DNA of 16,941 bases from Asparagopsis taxiformis (GCA_030407315.1 JALQPE010002213.1:1-16941); one strand, 5' to 3'; positions 8,563 to 16,330 are shown, counted from the stretch's first letter. A program made the numbers and translations. Notes: generated from the letters alone by a model not told the origin.

Positions 8563-9223
8563 TGTGGAACGATAGTTCGGTGACGAAGTAGCTGGTACGA
8601 GCCAGTGGACACGCTGTCCTTACGAAACGAAACGAGCAGTCCACCCGCTGGTGTTTTGACTGTATGTTAGGTAGAACGGTAGAGTGGTTAGCGAGTAGAC
8701 ACGAGCGTCACGACGCAACTATCCACGCGAGGATTACGTTAGCAAACGAGGTGGTACGTCACCGGAGGCGCTCTCAACCAAGCCCGGAGGCACTACACGC
8801 AATCAGCCTTACGTGCGGCGATGGGTAGGGAGTACGCAGCTCGACGGAGACCAAGCCTCGCTAGGCAAAACGTAAACGTAAAACGTAGAAGTCAGTCGTA
8901 GACTAGAGCCGTTGCTCGTTCGTTGTCTTGTCCCCTTTCCCTCCCGGCACGATGCCAATACCTATATGGCCACGATGGCATCGCTTTACAGTGTAAACAC
9001 TGCTCGTAACGTCCCCGAATGGGAAAGGACCTTGTGGGTCACACGTAGGGACCCGTTGGTCCGTTGGCCGTTGCCAATACGTTCGTTGCACACGTGTGCC
9101 GACTGCGCGCGCGCATGCGCCAGCAATGTTCGTGCATTGCTGTCATCGCTCGGGTCCGCGGAAATTCGTAATTCCGCGGAAATCGTAAATATTTGCAATT
9201 TCGGAATTGCCACGTATACTACA
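8563..9223 (-). repeat. 5' LTR of gypsy copy B
   Basis: This is the counterpart of the copy A LTR, with outer end TGTAGTATAC at 9223 and proposed inner end CCACA at 8563, 661 bp. The palindromes seen in copy A recur, with a few substitutions; for example the 14-nt TGCACACGTGTGCA is reduced to its central 12 nt. The outer end interrupts the copia RNase H frame exactly between codons, at 9223/9224. Confidence 0.6.
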
Positions 9224-9643
9224 TGGGACGTTCTTTCCAAGGAGAAAAGTCAGTTCGGCGGATAATGTGACTGCAGTGTCAAATAGGTCACTAAAAGCAA
9301 TGACCTCTCCTGCCATCGCAGAACGAGTGATCCTTCGAGCTTTATAAGAGCGGAAGGTTATCGGTATGGCCCCATCAGATCCATCACATAAGAAACAAAT
9401 GTGTCCGAGTTGTGTGGATAGGTCCGAGTTGTTAGCAAAAGAAGCATCGGAGTACCCAACGAGACGCAAGGAGTTGGGGTCAAGTTTAGGGAAGATAATT
9501 GAGTACCGGTTTCCAGTTGCGTACTTTACCACTCGGTTAAGGTCTCTTATAGATTCACGCTTACTTTCGTTGAAGACGGATTCCGTCACTTGCGCCAGCT
9601 GGGAGACCTCGAAGAGAAAGTCCGGCGAGTGTGCGAAAACCAT
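9224..9643 (-). pseudogene. pol: Ty1/copia RNase H domain, cut by gypsy copy B
   Basis: The frame from 9643 encodes the end of reverse transcriptase (FAHSPDFLFEVSQLAQVT, then SIRDLNRVVKYA) and a copia-type RNase H: VGYSDASFANNSDLSTQLG (catalytic Asp in YSDAS), TRSAMAGEVIAFSDLFD (catalytic Glu and Asp) and ELTFLLGKNVP. It would degrade the RNA strand of the RNA:DNA hybrid. The next codon is already the first three bases of the gypsy LTR (TGT at 9223-9221), so the domain is interrupted at residue 140 of this frame. The frame differs from that of the upstream reverse transcriptase piece, which means a one-base indel near 9645. Confidence 0.9.
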
Positions 9644-10173
9644 GCCAGCTTCATTCGCATTGAGCGAAATTCGCTGAAGGTTGCTTCGAGGTCCAGCTGC
9701 TCCAGTTTACGGAGGTACGAATGCTGGTACTGTTGTATCCTATCGTCTTCACCAAAGGATAACCTAAATCCAGTGAAGTCGCAAGGCAGGCCTTCGTCTT
9801 CTGCCATTTCAAACTTCGCCTTGGTCAGATTGAATAGATTCCTGAATTCCTGGTTCCCAGCTCGGATGAGGTCATCTACATATCTTCCACTGAGTCCTGA
9901 AAGTTTCCCGTCTCTGAATGATGCATAGAGTGCGGGGTCGGATTTGAGTGGACGCATATTAAGGTCCTTCCGGTGGTGGTTGTCCAGTGTGGTGTGCCAA
10001 AGATCACCGGACTCACACAACCCATACAGGGGTTTCACTAGCTCGAGACACTGGTTGCGTTCAAGCTCGAACTCGGGGACGGGGTTACTGATGTATATTT
10101 TCCGAGATAGCGGCTCAGCCGATTGGAGGTAAGCTTGACGTACATCGGAGGTCCAAACATCGAGCTTCATCAT
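9586..10173 (-). pseudogene. pol: Ty1/copia reverse transcriptase (RVT_2), central part
   Basis: The frame of 195 codons carries the RVT_2 blocks: DVWTSDVRQAYLQS (first catalytic Asp at residue 10), ELVKPLYGLCESGDLWH (44-60), and SGRYVDDLIRAGN, where YVDD (98-101) is the polymerase active site. GFRLSFGEDD and QHSYLRKLEQL follow. It would synthesise element cDNA. The last about 20 codons leave the family frame, which resumes in the RNase H frame from 9643, so there is a frameshift near 9645. Upstream the same frame continues beyond an amber codon at 10213-10215. Confidence 0.9.
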
Positions 10174-10212
10174 TGACGCAATTGCAAGGGGAATATGAAT
10201 AGATTGTGGCTG

Positions 10213-10818
10213 CTAGGTCGTCGCGCTATGCACCATCATATTCTTATGTCGATCACGATGTCCCCCTATTACATATCTGGCTTTGAATTTTGTCAAACCG
10301 TCTTCGGTGGACTTGATCGCGAGGACGAAGCGACCTGGAAGGATATTGGCGTCTTTTGGTACATCCTCTTTCATAATCACCCTGAATGTCCCCCGATTGA
10401 TCAAGTTATGGATCTCCCTGCTCTTAGCTATACTCATTCTGGTCGACGATGCGCGCGGGTCAGTTTTGCTAATTATTTCAGTTATCAAAACTTCTTCTGG
10501 GTCATCATCATCTCTAAAGGGCGTGAGCTCATGATGGAATTCTGAGATAAAGCTGTGAGAAATCACTTCGGGGAAGAGGTAGGGCTTCACTTGTGAAATG
10601 CAGAATGGTCTCGCCGGACCTACTTTGGTGTCTCTAACAAAAACTAGCTTTTTGTCTGCAGCGAAGTCGACGACAGAAAAGGGACTAATCCATTCTCCAA
10701 TACGATTCTCAACCATCTTCTCCCTCCAAACCAGCACCTTGTCTCCAGGATTGTAGTGGGAGGAGGAAGATGGAGGGGTAGTGTGCTTTAATGCACGGTC
10801 TACGCGGAGTTTTGCCAT
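10213..10818 (-). pseudogene. pol: Ty1/copia integrase C-terminal domain and start of reverse transcriptase
   Basis: The N-terminal half has an SH3-like integrase tail: YNPGDKVLVWREK, GEWISPFSVVDF and KLVFVRDTKVGPARPF, as in other integrases. The C-terminal half is the lead into RVT_2: SREIHNLINRGTFRVIMKED, ILPGRFVLAIKS and KFKARYVIGGHRDRHKN. The frame ends at TAG (10213-10215) after HSATT. The next codons (QPQSIHIPLAIASMMKLDVW) stay in frame with the following reverse transcriptase piece, so this amber is most simply a nonsense mutation at a position that is often Leu in relatives. The join to the integrase core upstream needs a one-base shift near 10830. Confidence 0.85.
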
Positions 10819-10826
10819 GATTCTCT

Positions 10827-12248
10827 CTACTTCACGCCTCGCAGTTGCAGCGATTTGGAGCGGTTCAGTAGAGTGGCTCGTTGCGAAGGTATCTCCGAGC
10901 GGGTGACCATCTTTGGGAACTCACTGAAGACGAGGGCTGACGGAACAAGCCCCTCTGGACCCAATGTGTCGTTCATTGCCTTGACAGAAAGGGCAAGAGA
11001 GAGTTCACTGTTGGCAGTCGGATGTTCAGTCTTGATATTTCGATATATTCGACGCAGAGGATCGTGGAAGCGTTCACCAACCCCAAGACTGGAGTGTGCT
11101 TCGGTCCCGGTCTTCTCCACCTGCACGTTGGCGTTTTCGGCCATGTGCACGAACATACCATCGCTACTCTGGCCGAAGCTGCTTCCTTGGTCAACTAGCA
11201 TGCGGTTCGGAAGGCCAGTGTAGATAGTCGCCCAGCATTCTAGGATGGTAGTACACACTGTCTTTGTGGAGATATCGGGTAGGAAACGAGCGGCGCTAAA
11301 CTTAGTCCCTTCATCCACTATGTGTAACACTGGTCTTCCATCCAAGTACATGATATACATCATGATAAGTTCGTTGAAGCGAACGTTCTCGGCCCCGAAG
11401 GATACCCGAAAGCGGGTTGGGGCGTTCCTAATTCGTTGGCAGGGATCACAGCGATGACAAATATCTTCTAGTATCCGTAGGCACTCTGGCGTGGCTTCCT
11501 CTGGTCTAGCACGCTTGAGTAAGTTGAAGAGCTTCTCAGATGAAGGGTGGAAGAACTGTTTGTGTAGTTTGACAAGTTGAGATCTAGTGAAGTAAGAGTC
11601 TGTCGGGGATCTTACTGCTACATAAGAGTGGTTTCTGGCGGATCTGAACATTGGAATGTGCCACTCGTCAAGGTATATCGTAGGTTTGCCTGGTTTTTCG
11701 ACCGCAACCCTTTTTATCAGTCGCTTAGAGACTGTATCGGGTGTTAAGGATTCTCTGTCAAGGAGGTCCATCCCCAGCAGAGCGGGTACGTCGGCGGCAA
11801 CGATATCCAATGTAACAGGGATTGGTTTGACACCTGGTGGGGTGTCCAGATCCAGTACGACAGATCCAAGCGAGTTGAAAGTTGTATCTGCGAAGCGGAA
11901 TCTATTCCCTGATCTCTTGGGCATGACTTTCGTAATACCCAAGTCCTTCAATATGCGACCGAGTTCCTTGTTTCCTACAACAGAGCATGGTGCTCCAATG
12001 TGGACACAAAAACCAGGTGGTCTTGGTAGTTTGGTCTCTTTCGAAACCTTCGAAATATGTATTTCGGAACAATCGATTTCGATTCTCCTTCTACGCCTCG
12101 GGTGAGTTGCCCGGTGGTCGGGCTCGCCATTGTTCAGGCGCCGCAGTTGAGACAGTTTGCCACGGCGCCTTAACGAAAAAATGATGCAGTCTGACTCGGT
12201 GAGCGACTTATCTGTCGTTCTGGTGCGGAGAGAAAATGCGTATACCAA
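10827..12248 (-). pseudogene. pol: Ty1/copia protease plus integrase core, active sites altered
   Basis: The frame has 473 codons with no stop. Residues 78-92 are a retropepsin-like loop, PGFCVHIGAPCSVVG, where His83 stands at the place of the catalytic Asp; ALLGMDLLDRESL (156-168) is the second conserved protease block. The integrase zinc-binding motif uses His229, His234, Cys267 and Cys270. The core follows: MMYIMYLDGRPVLHIVDEGT with Tyr298 where the first Asp of the DDE triad is expected, then LVDQGSSFGQ (Asp353) and GVGERFHDPLRRI (Glu392). The enzyme would insert cDNA, but two first-Asp changes suggest loss of both activities. The upstream start is unclear because the first about 55 codons do not resemble the family. 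Confidence 0.88.
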
Positions 12249-12306
12249 TCCTTGTCGGCCTCCTCAACCAGGCTGTGGTGTGGCTGGTGGTCTCCTTCGC
12301 TTCCAG

Positions 12307-12732
12307 CTAAGTTATCAAACAGCTGAAGCTCCGTGAATTGAGTATCAATCTCTTCAGAGGTATATTATCCTCACTATGAATATCGTCGCAGGTGTCTGAT
12401 AGATCTCCCTCTATTCCGTTTACCAAATCTGTGATAATGTAAATGGAGGGTTCTCCATTCTTGATTCTGTTGCGGATGTGGTCGCGGATCGCTCCTCTCT
12501 CACAACGGTGACTGGGTGACCACGGCTGGTTGCATTTGTGGCATTCTCCGCGACGACGGCTTTCTTCGAAGGATCGATTGGTTCCGTTTTGGGGTACTTC
12601 TTTTCCACGGGAAAGCCGGAGTTTTCTCTGCAAGAGACGAGGGTTCCTTCCGTACTTTTGGAAGTGGGCATGGTCGGTTGTCGGAGTTTGATCGTGGCAT
12701 AGATCTATCACGACGTTCGTTCTAGATGACAT
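12307..12732 (-). pseudogene. gag: Ty1/copia Gag, C-terminal part with zinc knuckle
   Basis: The frame starts within NHMSSRTNVVIDLCH and contains ECHKCNQPWSPSHRCERG, a knuckle with spacing CX2CX7HXC, of the CFKC..WSPGHRC type found in several plant and fungal elements. Between about 12500 and 12670 an overlapping frame gives a more natural peptide (FPVEKKYPKTEPIDPSKKAV), so there is probably a pair of compensating frameshifts just before the knuckle. Downstream, a Ser/Asp-rich acidic tail leads towards the protease, which is in another frame. Confidence 0.75.
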
Positions 12733-12792
12733 GTGGTTTAGGTCGGATTCCAGCTGGATTCCTTCAAAAAGTGCCGTAACGAATTGGTTGAA

Positions 12793-13275
12793 TCAGTACC
12801 GCGCAGAAACAATGTTCCGTATCGCTTGTTCCGACCATTTGAAACCGATGAAGTCCTTCCGAAGGAATTCAATCTTGTTTCCCTCGGATCTAGCGTATTG
12901 CGGGCATTGGGGCGATAATTCTTCTATTCGGTTGATCAATTTTGCCAGTCCTTCACGAGGGTCGTGTAGGTCGTGTTCATTCATAAATGAGGACATTCGC
13001 AGTGAGTCCAAAATTCCTTTGACGTTGAGTTGTCTTGCGACCGAATCGTATTCCCTTAGCATAAGAACAGCCATATCATCGAATGACATATCATCTCGAG
13101 CATTGTTGAAGAAGGAGATATGGGCAGGACCATCCAGTATGTTTATGAAATAGTCTGTTCGTTGCTTTTCAGCTAACTGATTTTGTTGGGCAAATATCTT
13201 GTAGTCTCGGAGATATAGTTCGATGGACTGATCAAGTTGGTCAGTAAACTTGCGGTCTTTGAAGTGCTGGCTCAA
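12793..13275 (-). pseudogene. gag: Ty1/copia Gag capsid region, ended by an in-frame TGA
   Basis: The frame encodes FTDQLDQSIELYLRDYKIFA, then TDYFINILDGPAHISFFNN, MAVLMLREYDSVARQL, LAKLINRIEELSPQCPQY and FLRKDFIGFKWSEQAI, a helical capsid-type Gag domain seen in copia elements of this sort. It ends in SARY-TGA (12793-12795). The same frame then continues FNQFVTALFEGIQLESDLNH into the next Gag piece, so the TGA is a single nonsense change. Upstream the frame is joined to MMDDFRKAG (about 13290) only through a one-base shift. Confidence 0.85.
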
Positions 13276-13780
13276 CGTATCCAGCCTTCCTGAAATCGTC
13301 CATCATGTTTCCCGATCCTCCTCTGATGTTATGTACACCAGTGGAAGCTGCTCCTGGTATGTGGGGGGCAGGTATCTGTTCGGATTGACTAGCGATATTC
13401 TCAAGGGATGGAGGGCGGTTTCCATTATGGCTTGTGTGAACGGTTTCAACTTCGAATGAGGGAGGTAGAGGCGAAGGATGATTAATTATCTCGCGGTTAG
13501 CATCACTTTGGGGATTCATTTTCTGGTTGATCTTAGCCAGAGAGGCCGGGTGGCGGGTGTCTAATTCTTTCGGCGATTCATGAGTTGTAGCCGATCCAAA
13601 CGTCATGGGACTGATTTTTCTAGACAGTTTGAACATGTTCACGATCTGAGTTGTAGATTCCAAGTCACATCGTAAAATGTATGCCATCCAGATCATCATC
13701 TTCATGCTCAAGTCCTTTTTGTCTGCGGATGGGAGGCTCAGTTCGTTTGTGAACTCTTCTGGGGTTTCATGACAGCCGTG
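13276..13780 (-). pseudogene. Probable N-terminal Gag or leader of the copia element
   Basis: A minus-strand frame (part of an open frame 13984-13241) gives FTNELSLPSADKKDLSMKMM, a Pro/Ser/Asn-rich linker and GGSGNMMDDFRKAG, which runs into the capsid region after a one-base shift near 13280. The composition looks protein-like and less repetitive than the part above 13780, which is made of repeat motifs. I do not recognise a domain, and the true Gag start codon is not clear. Confidence 0.45.
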
Positions 13781-13800
13781 ACGTCTGTGTTCTCGGAAAT

Positions 13801-13949
13801 GGACGCGGACGTCCACAACCTCTAGTACACCTAGTATTACTAGGCGGACGTCCATGTTCTCCAGTATTTTTGCATGTCCGCCTAGAACCGGACGTCCATG
13901 CGGTCTAGTACGTCTAGTATTACTAGGACGACATTCATTGTTTCTAGTA
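13801..13949. repeat. Diverged direct repeats with CTAGTATTACTAG and GGACGTCC palindromes
   Basis: Two related units of about 46 bp start at 13821 and 13904. Both begin TCTAGTAC and contain the palindrome CTAGTA-T-TACTAG (13831-13843 and 13914-13926). The 8-base palindrome GGACGTCC occurs at 13807-13814, 13846-13853 and 13890-13897. The same GGACGTCC core with related flanks returns at 15505-15512. This may be a dispersed repeat family into which the copia element inserted, or part of the copia LTR; I cannot decide which. Confidence 0.6.
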
Positions 13950-14130
13950 CCACGGATGTCCTCCTCGGGATGGACTTCCACCATGTCTATGTCCGCCTAG
14001 GACGGGCGCCGGTTCAGAAATTCAAAAATTTCGACCCCAGAATTTCTGCCGCCGTGCTCGACATGGATGTCCGCATCCATCACGGCGACCACTCTAATTT
14101 TCCTTGTCGGTCGACACCAATTTCGTCTTA
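13950..14130. other. Non-coding stretch with further GGATGTCC-like motifs
   Basis: Variants of the motif seen to the left recur (GGATGTCC at 13974 region, GATGTCCGC near 14067). AGAATTTCTG near 14038 resembles the start of the 72-bp repeats further right. No convincing coding sequence is seen; the open frame on the minus strand here translates repeat motifs only. Confidence 0.4.
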
Positions 14131-15100
14131 AATTTTTTCATCCTCTCGCTCACACCCCCTTCCTGTTGGTGCTCACCTCCCCCGTACTGTACCTCAAACA
14201 CCCCCAATACCACTCTAGCGCGCATTTTCAGCTACCTGTCCCCGCTTCCACGGTGCACACCTCCATTCCATACCTACTTTTCGGCTTTACCGTACAGATT
14301 TCGTATAACCAGTCCTCATACTACCTCAGAATAGGGAAAAACACCCCTACCTCCTCGACCATGCTCTCCCCCATCACCTTTGCAACGTATTGTTCTTCAA
14401 TACCTCTCTCCTCTACCTTCAACCCCTCTCCTTCGCCCTCTCCACAAACTTCCCCTGCAGCTTACTCTTCGAAACCTCTCACTCCCCATCCCGTGCCCGA
14501 CCTGCTCCATCCCCTCCCTCCCTCAGCTGCTCCATGCCCCCCACGCCATCCGCATCTTAGATGCCGTATACAGCACCACCACCGGCCCACACTCTCGCTC
14601 CCCCGCCGTCTCCTCAGAAACATCCTCTCTCTGAGCCACATATCAACCCCCCACTTCGCACCCTTCCTCCCACTCCCCTCCCTCCCCAAATACAATACCC
14701 CCTTCTTCTCCATCACATCCCCACTCACCACAGCCAGAACAGAAGCCACCCCCCTCCCCCTCTTTCTCCTCACTTTCCTAAAACCCCCTCCTCTCGGCGC
14801 CTTCAACCACAGCCTCCTACGGTCCCACCTAACACCTCCTCCGCCCTCACTACCCCCAACACCCCGCAGCGTCTCCCTAATCCCCATAATATGCTCGTCA
14901 GCACTCCTCTCCGAATCACATTCCAGTCTAAACCCGCACTCCGTACATTTCCACCTCCCCCTGTACCATCCCAAGATTCCATCCCACCCCCCCCCACAGA
15001 ACACATCCTCATACCAAAAAGAATTTTCTTCCTCCCATACATCATCCTAAAACCTCCATCAGCTCCATGTAATTTCGATGTAAATATTTTCTCCACTATG
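14130..15100. other. C-rich, G-poor low-complexity block without a supported gene
   Basis: The plus strand is dominated by C and T with very little G, including many CCCTCC-type runs and a run of nine C at 14987-14995. A 327-codon plus-strand open frame (14067-15050) and a 205-codon one overlap here. Lack of G removes TAG and TGA, so long open frames are expected by chance, and both encode Pro/Ser/Leu/His-rich low-complexity sequence. On the minus strand a 180-codon frame (15004-14462) is Gly/Arg-rich; its one protein-like segment is KCTECGFRLECDSERSADEH. I do not recognise any of them. The block is either a strand-asymmetric repeat or a decayed gene. Confidence 0.5.
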
Positions 15101-15267
15101 CAATCTCAAACATGTATGAGCGTATGCCTTTCCGCTTTGTCAACCCTGAATATTTGTATTCATGTATTCATAAAATAGGGCCACCCACATCCCTATCCCG
15201 TTCTGCAAGCTTTACAAACCACCAGACGCATACTCCACAACTATACAACAAACACTACTCGCTATTT

Positions 15268-15337
15268 CAGACGACGCGGTACACAAGTAGCATAGGCTAT
15301 GCTACTTGTGTACCGCGTTGTCTGAGACTGAGTCTCA
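15268..15337. repeat. Near-perfect 28-nt foldback followed by a 6-bp hairpin
   Basis: Arms 15268-15295 and 15297-15324 are inverted copies of each other with one mismatch and one central base. Immediately after, TGAGAC (15323-15328) pairs with GTCTCA (15332-15337) across a 3-nt loop. Such a structure would form a strong cruciform or RNA hairpin. It could be a foldback or MITE remnant; no flanking duplication was recognised. Confidence 0.85.
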
Positions 15338-15457
15338 ACTTCCGTGACGCCTTCCCTGATGCGTACAAGTGCGAACCTCTAGACGTATATCAGAAGTGAG
15401 TGCGGGAATTTTCGGCACAGGAGATGCTGGGCCACCAAATTGATTTTTCGGAAATTT

Positions 15458-15529
15458 TAGAATTTCTGGGCTGGCCAGCAACGCAATCGAGCTGGACATC
15501 CACCGGACGTCCATTTCAGGTTGGTCGTG
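15458..15529 (+). repeat. Dispersed 72-bp repeat, copy 1
   Basis: It begins TAGAATTTCTGGGCTGGCC, has a middle of GAGCTGGACATCCACC, the palindrome GGACGTCC, and ends TTTCAGGTTGGTCGTG. A second copy in the same orientation is at 15900-15970, about 90% identical by hand alignment (six mismatches and one gap). The preceding bases (AAATTTT) differ, so the left end is near 15458. Confidence 0.85.
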
Positions 15530-15623
15530 AGAGAGTGGGGCGGGACCATGATGAAACAAGGACCAAGACCTGTCCCTGGCGTATTGAGCCTGAAATCGAC
15601 CCTTCGTGAGACCCATTTAGCCA

Positions 15624-15742
15624 TACAGTTGTGCTTGTAGACCAGTGATAGCCCCGATCGGGGCGGTGGCCGGTTCCGGCTTACAGTTGGTGCTTACAGA
15701 CGCCAGTGATAGCCCCCGATCGGGGCCGACGGTCGGTTCCTG
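15624..15742 (+). repeat. Two-unit tandem repeat of about 58-61 bp with a GATCGGGGC palindrome
   Basis: Unit 1 (15624-15681) and unit 2 (15682-15742) share TACAGTT, TGCTT, CCAGTGATAGCCCC, GATCGGGGC and CGGTTCC in the same order, with a few indels. Unit 1 holds the perfect 14-nt palindrome GCCCCGATCGGGGC (15651-15664). No coding role is apparent. Confidence 0.8.
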
Positions 15743-15793
15743 GGGCCGTTGTGGCCAAATAGACACCCTGATTAGAATTAAAATTTGGGCTAT

Positions 15794-15849
15794 TCTCAAA
15801 AAATGCACATGTGAACATGTTTTTGAGATGGGGGTGTGCCGTACGGCAC
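15794..15849. repeat. Hairpin plus a 14-nt palindrome
   Basis: TCTCAAAAAATG (15794-15805) pairs with CATGTTTTTGAGA (15816-15828) with one bulge, and the loop itself contains CACATGTG. It is followed by the perfect palindrome GTGCCGTACGGCAC (15836-15849). A U-rich arm after a stem could resemble a terminator, but no transcript is identified upstream. Confidence 0.6.
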
Positions 15850-15899
15850 TTCGACCGCCCAAATCGATGTTTTTTGCAATATTTTATCTGCCCTAATTG

Positions 15900-15970
15900 T
15901 AGAATTTCTGGGCTGGCCAGCAGTGCATCTGAGCTGGACATCCACCGACGTCCATTTCAGGTTGATCGTG
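15900..15970 (+). repeat. Dispersed 72-bp repeat, copy 2
   Basis: This matches 15458-15529 in the same orientation, with one base missing in the GGACGTCC palindrome (CGACGTCC) and changes in the segment after CCAGCA. The 370 bp between the copies hold the tandem repeat and the hairpins listed separately. Confidence 0.85.
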
Positions 15971-16162
15971 TATCGTGCACGTCCACACATTACCGGAAGC
16001 AAGTAGGCGATGAAGCACGTACATACCCATTGTTCTGCTATTTCTAGCATAGACCATCGAGTCTAGAGATGTGAGGGAATCGTCCTGGAAATCATGCTCC
16101 AACCCACGAGGGAATGGACAATCTAGTTTGAAAGCATGGAACGGAAGTACATTATACTAGGT
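15971..16162. other. Intergenic stretch, nothing recognised
   Basis: No convincing coding sequence, RNA gene or repeat was found here. Short open frames on the minus strand translate parts of the neighbouring repeats. Confidence 0.4.
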
Positions 16163-16330
16163 TCATAGATTGGAAGTGATAAAGGAGATGATTATTTCTC
16201 GATAATTGTTTACCAAAGTAGTAGTTGTTAAGCTATCTAGCGTCGGAAAATTCTTCTCGTCTTCGTCCTCACTATATTCAGGATCTCCCGGCAGAATAGG
16301 CGTTATCGGCAAACTGTGGAGTTGATCTGC
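16163..16330 (-). other. Possible acidic C-terminal exon of the right-edge gene
   Basis: A short minus-strand frame, open from a TGA just upstream of 16330 to its stop at 16163-16165, reads LPITPILPGDPEYSEDEDEK, followed by NFPTLDSLTTTTLVNNYREI, and looks protein-like. It has no ATG. A CAG just before the frame could be a splice acceptor, and the dioxygenase-like gene ends 90 bp upstream in another frame, so this could be a spliced last exon. No clear donor was found. It may also be chance. Confidence 0.25.

Larger units (their letters stand above)
4936..9223 (-). mobile_element. Ty3/gypsy LTR retrotransposon copy B, interrupted by copy A
   Basis: This repeats the layout of copy A (5' LTR, leader, gag, frameshift region, protease, start of linker) with very high identity by eye. 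Most differences are scattered one- or two-base changes and indels. Its pol ends at 4936 in the linker, after the codons for ELPKG, and the next base is the LTR terminus of copy A. The rest of its pol and its 3' LTR are expected on the far side of copy A, left of the window. Its own 5' terminus at 9223 abuts RNase H coding sequence of the copia element. Confidence 0.88.
9224..13780 (-). mobile_element. Degenerate Ty1/copia retrotransposon, interrupted by gypsy copy B
   Basis: Minus-strand domain order is Gag, CCHC knuckle, aspartic protease, HHCC and integrase core, integrase C-terminal domain, RVT_2 reverse transcriptase, RNase H. Integrase before reverse transcriptase defines Ty1/copia. The 3' end is cut at 9224 by gypsy copy B. 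The 5' limit is uncertain: Gag-like sequence is convincing to about 13290 and possible to about 13780, where GGACGTCC-rich repeat sequence begins, and I could not find an LTR. GC content and CpG density look lower than in the gypsy copies, and the element has stops, frameshifts and active-site substitutions, so it looks older. Confidence 0.9.

Noticed and set aside
1..9223. Simple tandem duplication of one locus instead of two insertions
   Set aside because: The repeat boundary coincides with an LTR terminus at both 4935 and 9223, and different sequences (gypsy pol, copia RNase H) follow, as insertion predicts. It remains possible until the left flank is seen.
9224..13780. Copia element as Ty3/gypsy because of its gypsy-like zinc knuckle
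   Set aside because: Integrase lies before reverse transcriptase and the polymerase is RVT_2 with YVDD, which is the Ty1/copia order.
14067..15050. A 327-codon plus-strand open frame as a protein gene
   Set aside because: The block almost lacks G, so two of three stop codons are rare and all plus frames stay open. The product is Pro/Ser/Leu/His low-complexity sequence with no motif.
15624..15742. CRISPR-like array
   Set aside because: There are only two adjoining units without spacers, in a eukaryotic repeat region.
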